A DNA stretch of 64,000 bases from positions 558,001-622,000 of the forward strand of contig VWND01000007.1 of NCBI GenBank assembly GCA_009599575.1. The letters run 5' to 3'. Shown in pieces: positions 56,201 to 64,000 of the stretch (position 1 is its first letter; each line of letters begins with the position of its first letter). The DNA is from Blumeriella jaapii. Taxonomy: Eukaryota; Ascomycota; Leotiomycetes; Helotiales; Drepanopezizaceae. Both the position numbers and the translations under genes were made by a program. The notes under the pieces are model-generated. The model worked only from the letters and a program-made list of their open reading frames with translations. It did not search any database and had not been told where the DNA came from.

Positions 56201-58066
56201 TCTCTATGCCGATGTTGGCACGGAGGTCTTCGATGATGTGGTCGCTGCCGATATCGACGACTTCTCCGAGCTTGTGCTGGACGTACTCGCTGTGAGTGAC
56301 GAACTGATGCTTGACCGGCTGGCTCAGATTTGCCAGCAGGTCATCGGCCGTTTTGGTGTGTACCCTCTATAAATATACTGCTTTCCAGGTGATAGTAGCT
56401 AACCCGTCCTAGTTGGCACCCGCAATGTCTGCAATTTACTGAACGCCATTGCTCCGTGCGCGGTCACTACTTTCAAAGATGCTGCTCTCGAGTATCTCTG
56501 CTTACAACTAGAATCCATGCTCGAGAACCACCTCCTCAACGACCTCGATGAGGACCTCCTCCTAGACCTCGATGAGATTGTTCGAGCGAATCAGTTGCAT
56601 TGTCTGCCTTTTGCCAAAAGTGGTAGGGCTGAGTTGTTGCTCCATGAACGCCACCCTGGCTTGGCTGGGGACATTCTCGAGGAACGACAAACCCGACTCA
56701 AGGACATGACCTTTCGCATGAGCCGCAAGGACGAAGACACCCGTTTATCGTCTTCGTACCGAGCGCGAGTTGGCAGCCTGGATGAACTCCACTCGGGATC
56801 CCCCAGCCACGAGAAGCAGAGACGCAAGTCGAAGACGCCTCGCAATGCGCCGTTCAGCCCGAGCATCCGCCCCAAAGACTCGACAGTGGACTTGATGTTT
56901 GACATGGACGACGACGATGTACTGGCGGTCGGCAGTCCTTCTCAGAAGCCGGCCTTGGGTTCAACTTTGAACACTGCCACCGACGCCACGATCCGCCAGA
57001 CCAGCTGGGGTGCTGTCGAGCCCAGATCACCGCCCCGTGACGAGCCCAGGCCTCTACACCGCTGCCATCCCACCGCGCCTCTGACCTGGGCCGCCGCACC
57101 GCGGACCGTCAGCCGCCTGGCGTCCGCACCTGGTCATCCCCTCCCCTGCCCTCGAGCAAGCTGGACCTGCGAGAGATCATGGCACAGGCATCTTCCAGCC
57201 GCACTTCCGTCCTGTCGCAGCGCATCTCGGCCCACACCGCGCAGGATGAGGCGGTGGGTAAGCCGGGCCGCGCGAAGCCCTCACAAAAGGAGCGCAAGAA
57301 GCAACAGCAAGCGATGCAGCAGAGCATGAGCCAGCTTCACACGTCGTTCCCCCGGGGCCACGAGACGCCATCTTCCCCTTGGCACACGGCTGGACTCGGA
57401 GCGAAGACCTCGCTGCCCGAGGTCTTGGGCGAGAGCCGGCCTCCGGCGTCTGTCGCTGCCTCGACATGTCTGGCCTCCCCTCTCGTTCCGAGCGTGGGGT
57501 CCCGACGCACGGCATCACCCGATACCCGATTCGCCGGTCAGGGTCGGCGTGGGCGCTCGACGCCCCGGCCCCGGCCCCGGCCGCCGGGCCGCTCATCACC
57601 ACCGACGCCTCGCTCTCCGGTGGGCCCGCCCTCGCCGGGGATCCCGCCCCCTCGATCGCGCGTGGCGGCCGTCGGCCTGGCCGCGGCCTCGCTCCCACTG
57701 TCGATGTCCGACATCATCGGGCAGCAGCGGCGCGAGCAGGAGCTCATCAAGGAGGCCGTCGCCAAGCGCAGCCTCCAGGAGATCCAAGAAGAGCAAGCGT
57801 TCCAGGAGTGGTGGGAGCAAGAGAGTCGGAGGACGCAGGCAGAGGAAGCCGCCCGGGCCAAGCACGCGGCGACGAAGGGAGGCAAGGGCGGAGGTGGGAA
57901 GACGAAAGGCGGGGGAGGGAGGGGGAGAGGAAGAGGAAGAGGGGGAGGGAGAGGGGGAGGGGGAGAGAAAGGAAGAGGTGGTCAGGGGAGGGAGAGGGAG
58001 GCAGAGGGGAGGGCAAGGGAAAGGCAGAGGGTGAGGGAAAGGGAAAGGGAAAGTGAAAGAGAGTGA
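53244..58066 (+). CDS. Ankyrin-RCC1-BTB protein (IBtk-like), apparent frame break
   Basis: Exons 53244-56355 and 56413-58066, about 1588 residues. Domains in order: two ankyrin repeats (about 90-180), RCC1-type repeats with motifs FAWGSSRNHGLG, ISWGTNTYGQLG and FTWGKNEGQLG (about 235-460), BTB/POZ one (about 755-880) and BTB two (about 905-1000). A long disordered tail ends in a conserved helix (SDIIGQQRREQELIKEAV). This architecture matches the IBtk family; animal IBtk acts as a CUL3 substrate adaptor, so a ubiquitin-ligase role is possible here. Between about 57013 and 57050 the frame changes by one base: before it is SWGAVEPRSPP, after it STPLPSHRASD, leading to LDLREIMAQASSS. The last 60 residues are Arg/Gly/Glu low complexity encoded by a purine repeat. 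Confidence 0.92.
57890..58065. repeat. Purine-rich repeat coding the Arg/Gly/Glu tail
   Basis: Degenerate GGGA, GGAAGA and GAGG repeats, almost purely purine on the plus strand. They code the final residues of the BTB protein, and the stop lies inside the repeat. The purine tract continues without a break into the noncoding sequence to about 58140. Confidence 0.85.
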
Positions 58067-58774
58067 AGATGGAGAGGAGGGAAGATGGAAGGGAGTGAAG
58101 ATGGAGGGGATGAAGATGAAGGAGAGTGAAGATGCAGGGGAGCGAGTGTCGACACGTGAATATATATCTCCCTCTCTCTCTCTCCCTCTCTCCCTCTCTC
58201 CCTCCCTCTCTTCCTGCCTCTCTTCCTCTCCTCCTCTCTCCCTCTCTTCCTCCCCCTCTCCCTCCCCCTCTCCCTCTCCCTTGGGTAGAAGCGTTGCACC
58301 ATCGCTCTGCAGATGATGCGAGCCGGCCTGCGGCACGCGACCCGACCGCCATTGCGGATCCTTCTCCCGCGTTGCGAATGCCTCGTCCGCAGTCACGCCA
58401 TGGCTGGAGCCGGGTGGGGGCGGGTGCGGCGGCATCACATGACGGGTCGCACGTCAGGCTGTCAGTCGGATTGTCCTGTATGTACTGTACTGTACTGTAG
58501 GTACATACAGGACTGTGTACTGTAGATAGGACCATACCGTAGATAGGACCGTACCGTGCGCGACGGTGAGGTGACATGGACCCGGTCCATCCGCTGCAGC
58601 CTTTCGTCACGGGGATGGTCATGAATGGATGGATGGATGGATGAGTGAATGATGGAGAGATGGAGAGATGGAGTGATAGAATGAGTGAATGATGGAATGA
58701 TGGAGTGATTGCTTATCAGCGTTATCAGCCCCGTCAGCCCCACCCGCCCCGGCCAGGCCTCCGCACCGTACGGT

Positions 58775-58846
58775 GAGTGCAGTCAGTGCAGTCAGTGCAG
58801 TCAGTGCAGTCAGTACGGTACGGTACAGTACGGTACAGTACAGTAC
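58775..58846. repeat. 9-nt tandem (gcagtcagt) fused to a GGTAC chain
   Basis: Four to five direct copies of gcagtcagt followed directly by overlapping GGTACAGTA copies. The junction between the two arrays lies at about 58812. Confidence 0.85.
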
Positions 58847-59404
58847 CTGGCTGGCACAGACCCCGAACCATAACCACAACCACGACAACCAGGACCACAT
58901 CAACCACAACAACCACGACAACAACAACATCAACCACAACAACCACTTCCACCACATCCACCCACCCCTCGCCCGCAATACCACCACCGTGCCACATCGC
59001 GCGCTCCCCTCTCCCCCTCTCCCCTCGTCTCCTGCTCCTGCTCCTCCCACCCCGCCATGTCCGCTGCGGCCGCTGCTGCGGCGGCTGCCTGACCCTCTCC
59101 CCAACCTGCCCGTCCGTAGGCCCCGGCTACCCCAGCTACCCCAGCGACCCCTGCGCTCGCTCGCTCGGGATGCGTGGACTGCGCGCGACGGCCCTCGACT
59201 GACTGACTGACTGCACTCACCGACATCGCTTCGTCTCAACCTCATCGCCTGGCCTCGTCTGGTTTATCCTCTCCCCCTCCCCCGCGACCCGGACTCTACC
59301 GTACATGACCATGGATGCCCGCATCATGACGTGCCCTGCCTCGCATTCGCCCGCCATCTAGCCCCCACGACAGCCTGCCGTCCGTCAGTCAACCTTGCCC
59401 GGGG

Positions 59405-59730
59405 GGAGAGAAGGACGAGGAGGACGAGGAAGACGCGAGAGACGAGAGAGACGAGAAAGACGAGAAAGACGAGGAAGACGAGGAAGACGCACAAGAGTCG
59501 AGAGACGAGAGAGACGAGAGAGACGAGAAAGACGTAAGACTCGAGAGACTCGAAAGACGCACAAGACTTGAAAGACGCAAAATACGCAAAAAAGCAACAG
59601 ACTCGAAAGACGCAAAAGACGAGTAAGACGCAAAAGACGCAAAAGAGCAAAAGACTCGAAAGAGCAACAGACTCGAAAGACGCAACAGACGCGACAGACG
59701 CAACAGACGCCAAAGACGCCCAAGACGCGA
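59405..59730. repeat. Purine-rich GACGAG / AGACGCAAA array before ATG13
   Basis: About 320 bp of short degenerate units such as gacgag, gacgagaaa and gacgcaaaa, directly upstream of the ATG13 start. It leaves long open frames on both strands because its units lack stops, but has no coding value that I can support. Confidence 0.8.
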
Positions 59731-59816
59731 GCTTCCTCACCGACGCGGCCCTGCCGCCCCTGCACCACATCAGCATCCCGCCGCGGCGGAATCGTCGAGC
59801 GACGCCCCGTCACCAC

Positions 59817-62800
59817 ATGCATCAACATCCGCGCCCGTCGCCCGTCACGGCGTCGCCAGCCTCTTCCCCCCGAACCAATCCCGCGCGCACCAACAACCCC
59901 AGAGACGACGGCCCGGGTCCGCATACCAGACGGCCCGCCGCCGACATGACGGCCAGAGACGACGCCGACGACGCCAGCGGGGACAGTGCCGTGATGGCCG
60001 CGACGGCTCCCAGTCGCGATGTCGTGAAGAAGCTGGATCAGATCATCCAGGTGGGCGCGACCGCTTCCGCCCCCGCGAGCGTGGCTGGCTAACCGTGGGC
60101 GCCACAGAATTTTCACACCAAGGCCGCCTATCTGGTCGTGCAATCGCGCATGCCCTTGCCCGTCGTCTTCTCCAAAGATGGGACCAAGAAGCTGAACAAA
60201 TGGGTATGCGTCCCTCGCCCGAGGGCTCCTCCCGGACGTGAGCAGGAGCTGACCGCGGGAACCCCAGTTTCAAATCGAGACCGACGAGACCAGTGCCTTC
60301 AGGGAAGAGTTGAGCTTGTGGAAGACCTGTGGCGGATACCACCATCGGCCGCCGCCTCTCGTGATCGAGACCTTCATCGACACCTCGAACCTCACGACCA
60401 GTCAAAGCCTGGTGATTGTGGACGATCAGGGCAAGAGATGGGATGTGCGAGAGGCCCTGAACGCCGCGGGGGGGGCGGGGCGAAACGTGGACGTCGTCCT
60501 GGAACGGTGGAAGATCGAGCTCAAGGATAGTCCGGGGGAGAGGGCTGCCGACTTTGGCTCCACCTTGCCCACCGTCTACAAGAAGTGCATCGTCTTCTTT
60601 CGCTCGTTGTATGCGACGACCAAGTTCGTGCCCGCGTGGAGATTCGTCAAGAGCCTGGGGAAGAACGGGTCCACCAACCACGCGCTGCGAGTCAGTTGCC
60701 GTGTTCTGTCGGCCGAGGCGCCGCGCGCTCGATGCGATCCGCTCACGCACCCCCTCTATGCGAACGGAGGCCCGGGTCACGACCGACTACCAACTCGGCA
60801 GCACCGAGACGCCCGTCGGGCAATTCGCGGCCGCGATCGAGTACCGCAATGACTGCAACTTCCGCGTCGACGACGCGGAGGCGCTCCTCAGCTCGAGGTT
60901 CATGGGCGCTGATGAACACTTCTTCCCGCCCTCCTTGGCGGCCCACGGCGAAGGTCGTCGCGGAGCCGCACGAACCGAGGTGGGCTCCCTCCCGGCGCAT
61001 CGACAGCAGCGGCAAGAAGCCTCCGAGCCGATACAGGCGTACGGCAGTCTGTCCACCTTCCACGGCGACGCCCCCCCTCGGGGGTCGAGCCCCATGTCTG
61101 CCCTGCGGGCCGCGAAGACGATGGGATCGGACACGAGTTCGCCGAGTTCGGCATCGGCGCCGAAAACCAGACCGATGCAAACCTCGCGGACCTCGCTGAC
61201 CTCCGTCGAAGGCGTCCAGACGGCCCGACGGCCCTCGGTCTCCTTCCAGCCCTTCAAAGCGGGGTCGTTGTCTTCGTCGCCCGGCCTGAGCAATCCGTTG
61301 CAGTTTGCGGCCGACGGGACCCCGAACTCGCCGCGGTCTATCACACGAGCATCGGGAATCAGCGCCTTGACACAGCTCGCAACCGGTCGTCGCTGACCGC
61401 CGGCATGCCCTCGAGTCTCCGGGGCGGGCCCGCGATGCCCCCTGACCACGCCGTCCCGTCGTCGGGGTCAAGCTCGCCGAGACCCGCGCCGTTGTCCAAG
61501 TACAGCAGCAGCTTCACCCACCGACGAGGCAGATCGTCGTTCAACGGGGCCAGCCGAATGGTGGACGACGATCAGGGCAGCAGTGGCAAGCAGAGCTTGT
61601 CGTCCTCCGTCCAACCCGGATCCGGGCTTCTGGCGGATCTCAGCGCAGCGGCGCCAGCTCCGAATCCTTGCACACGGACGACGACAACATCTCCGATTTT
61701 TTGAAGCTGTTGGACAGCAACCGGACGCTGCCCAGTTTTGAGACGCCCGGCGATGCCGCGACGAAGCGAACCAGCGCTCAGCTCCTCAAGTTTCAGGGCA
61801 TGCGGGAGTCGAACAACGCTTTGACCGAATCGATGACCTCCTCCGCGATGCTGCATCGGTCGTCGATGTCGTCGAGCCGACAGTTGTCCAGCGTGCCGCC
61901 CATGGTCGCCGCGAATTCCATGTCGGTGTCCTCTTCGCCGGGAAAGCCCGTCTCCCCGCACACCCCGCACACGCCCGCTATTCCCTCGAGGTTGAGTGCG
62001 AATTCCATAGCAGACTATCCCGAGCCGCGACGACTCAGCTATCGCAGCAGAACCGCCCCCTCGGCGCCAGTGGAAGATGTTGCCGATGATGACCAATCCA
62101 ACGAGATTGGGACGAATGCCATCGACATCCCGACATCCCCGCGCATGTATTTCCCCCACGCGCGACGGTCCAGCTCGGTGGCTCAGCAGCACCGGACCAT
62201 CGCTGCCGCCGAGGACTTGGGCGACCTGCCGTTCGGCGTCCATCGAAGCATCAGTCTCGGAGCCGACGACCGGGAGCCCCCCAGCATGAGCGCGCTCCTC
62301 GGATTGGACCACGCCGTGGCGCACGAGGCCTCCGCCTCGTCCCCCTCACCGTCCCGGCTGCTGCGACAAGCGCCACATCTACAGGAATCTTCGGGGGGAA
62401 TGTCTCGCCCACCATCAAGTTCCCTGGACCCACCCTACTCTCACGATGCCGAGGGCCCATCCATTCATCGAGGTGTCTCTGCCGAGGCGGCGAGAACCAG
62501 GTTAGTCGGACGCGCGCCCAGCGTTCGCGGTGCCACGCCCCCGACCGCTTCGTCTTCCAGCCTCATCGAGCGAGGCACGGGAAGCGGAACAAGCGAGCGA
62601 GCCGGGGGCCGACACAGCTACAGCCGGACCGCGGCATCTTACGAGCCAGACGACGAACTCCTTTTCGACATGAGCGAGCTTGGACGAGAAATGTCGCGGA
62701 AGAGCCTCGATGAGAATCGTGGAGGTAGTGCTGGTCTCCCGAACGACCGACACGGGTACGAGTCGCAACGAGGGCCGATTCCGGCTCGAGCAGCCGCCGC

Positions 62801-62824
62801 AGAGGCAGCCGACGGGGCTGGTAA
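59817..62824 (+). CDS. ATG13: Autophagy protein Atg13 (HORMA), several apparent frame breaks
   Basis: Exons 59817-60050, 60108-60203 and 60268 to about 62824. The start MHQHPRPSPVTASP is the usual one for filamentous-fungal Atg13. The HORMA domain runs from KKLDQIIQNFHTKAAYLVVQSRM to FRVDDAEALLSSRFMG. The Ser/Pro-rich rest includes AYGSLSTFH, SPMSALRAAK and SDFLKLLD motifs. Atg13 is the scaffold of the Atg1 kinase complex that starts autophagy, recruiting Atg1 and Atg17. The coding sense jumps frames near 60766, 60937-60980, 61381, 61640 and possibly 62770; each jump is one base. With the last one the protein ends in Arg-Arg-Gly-Trp at 62822; without it the frame runs to 62918. About 960 residues in either case. 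A decayed gene is possible but the flanking codons look under selection. Confidence 0.94.
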
Positions 62825-62918
62825 ATGGAGGATGAAAGCCTGCCAGCAGGTCGCAAGGTGGTCGGGAGGCACGTTCCGTGAAGGACATAATGCCCTTCCC
62901 CGTCGATGCGTTCGTTAG

Positions 62919-63504
62919 ACGCCATTCCCCGAAGTTCTCGCATCTTGCCCCGCGCCCGTGAGCTCGGCGGCGCATGCCGGGATCGGCAGGGGCCGCCGCT
63001 TCTATGCCATCGGCTTCTTCGACACGACGGCATTTGTTCTTACTTGGCGGCGTACATGCACATGAGGGGGCTTTGGCCAGGTTTCTCAAATTGATATTGG
63101 ACGAGCAGGATTTGATACCTTTGGATCGGAGTTTACAAGAGGCTGTGCTGTGTATAAGGCGAACGATTGTTAAGATATCTCTCTAAATCTGATGACCCCA
63201 CGCGCTCTTCACGACCCGCTGGGTCTTTCTCCTGTTGGTGTTTGTTATGAACGTAAGCGAGCACTTCGTGATGCGCCGCGCCCGGATCCCCCACCACTCC
63301 CAAGCCGAGGGCCGTCGGACGTCACCGGACATACCACATACAGGACTGCACAGTACAGTACCACATACCCCACCCAGCACCTCGAGCTCCCGGACGGCAC
63401 ATCTCGGCCCGCTAGTCTCATCACGGGCGCAGGTCCATTGCTTTGCTCTCAAGTCGTTTCTCTTCCGTGACTCCTCGTCAATCATTTTCACGTCGACATT
63501 CAGA
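62919..63504. other. Intergenic region, 0.6 kb
   Basis: Promoter and leader of the transhydrogenase gene. A GTAC repeat lies at about 63350-63362. No gene was seen. Confidence 0.5.
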
Positions 63505-64000
63505 ATGTCGGCCATACGAGTTGCTCCCACGGTAGGTTGCCCGAGAGCCCCATGCGGCCGAGAGCACCTGCAATGACCTGCAACGAATGCCATGCTGACT
63601 TCCGGGCCAGCGGGCCGCAAGAGCTCTCAGTCTCCTCCGCACCGTCCAGTACAGCCATCCGCCCTCCTGCCCGTGCCATGGCAATCCCTCGCATCACCAC
63701 CACAAGCCGTCGGCGGGCCTGCTCTCGCACGCCAAGCGCAGTCTCCAGCGCTCCTACGCGACGCCCGTCGACCTCACCCGCCAAAAGGAGTATGCCTTTG
63801 AGATGGCCGCCTCCGCTATCCGCTTCGGGCCCGGCGTGACGAAGGAGGTCGGCATGGATCTCAAGAACATGGGCGCCCAGAGGGTGTGCGTGGTGACGGA
63901 CGGCACGGTGCGGCACCTGGACGCCATGAAGCAGGTCGTGGAGGGCTTGGAGAGGGAGGGCGTTGAGTTTACCGTCTACGACCAGTGCCGGGTGGAGCCG
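63505..64000 (+). CDS. Hydroxyacid-oxoacid transhydrogenase, 5' part (right edge)
   Basis: Exon 1 is 63505-63531 (nine codons) and exon 2 starts at 63611 and runs off the window; the donor is GTAGGT and the acceptor GGCCAG. With this acceptor the frame reads RAARALSLLRTVQYSH, then CPCHGN and a His-rich stretch, then KEYAFEMAASAIRFGPGVTKEVG. That matches iron-dependent alcohol dehydrogenase family ADHFE1, which interconverts 4-hydroxybutyrate and 2-oxoglutarate with succinic semialdehyde and 2-hydroxyglutarate in mitochondria. A later AG (CTCTCAG, ending at about 63630) would break the frame, so I rejected it. The N-terminus is basic and Ser/Arg-rich, as expected for mitochondrial import. The metal and cofactor sites lie beyond the edge. 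Confidence 0.93.

Larger units (their letters stand above)
58067..59816. other. Repeat-rich intergenic region and ATG13 leader, 1.75 kb
   Basis: No gene was supported. In order: purine repeats, CTCTCC arrays (about 58170-58282), GTAC repeats (58478-58500), (ATGG)n (58620-58650), a 9-nt tandem (58775-58813), GGTAC repeats (58814-58846), ACAACCAC repeats (58870-58945) and a GACGAG/AGACGCAAA array (about 59405-59730). Confidence 0.7.

Noticed and set aside
59324..60143. Minus-strand frame of 252 codons, Ser/Phe/Leu-rich
   Set aside because: Product of the stop-free purine repeat and the antisense of ATG13 exon 1.

Overview
This window looks like nuclear DNA of a filamentous ascomycete (Pezizomycotina). 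The genes carry short introns of about 45-110 bp with GTRAGT-type donors and CTAAC-type branch sites. The families present are typical of such fungi: a fungal phytochrome, a Zn2Cys6 regulator, a copper-fist factor, a fungal rhodopsin-domain membrane protein and ATG13. The first residues of ATG13 and the overall repertoire are compatible with Dothideomycetes or a related class, but that placement is inference only. There are about 20 genes on both strands, no operon logic and no obvious secondary-metabolite cluster. I saw no intact transposon, tRNA, rRNA or CRISPR array.

Layout. 0-10.7 kb: a truncated unknown gene, BCD1 (box C/D snoRNP assembly), TYW2/TRM12 (wybutosine tRNA modification), a large TBC-domain Rab GAP and a divergent short-chain dehydrogenase. 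10.7-12.4 kb: no gene seen. 12.4-18.2 kb: a seven-exon coiled-coil protein and a six-exon seven-helix membrane protein, both minus strand. 18.2-22 kb: an AT-rich gene-poor block. 22-28 kb: a tiny Pro/Ala/Lys/Glu-rich five-exon protein, the PP2A activator PTPA/RRD and a divergent AT-hook protein. 30-35 kb: a complete phytochrome hybrid histidine kinase. 35.6-37.5 kb: a carbon-nitrogen hydrolase with a microsatellite-filled intron. 37.5-42.3 kb: a gene-poor stretch packed with GTACAGTAC repeats. 42.3-48 kb: a copper-fist regulator with a GC-AG intron and an Rgt1-like Zn2Cys6 regulator. 48.9-51.7 kb: a 105-aa hydrophobic protein, a small SET protein and an unknown protein whose stop codon overlaps that of the SET gene. 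53.2-58.1 kb: an ankyrin-RCC1-BTB protein. 59.8-62.9 kb: ATG13. From 63.5 kb to the right edge: the start of hydroxyacid-oxoacid transhydrogenase.

Two observations matter most. First, reading conserved proteins through the exons shows repeated single-base frame breaks in six genes between 27 and 63 kb, many at short homopolymers, with coding sequence intact on both sides. The simplest reading is uncorrected assembly indels, with gene decay as the alternative; at those positions the conceptual protein differs from any simple ORF. Second, a short self-complementary motif (GTACAGTAC / GTACTGTAC and longer chains) recurs in almost every intergenic stretch and was not noticed inside the exons modelled here. 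All exon models were made by eye from splice signals and family conservation.
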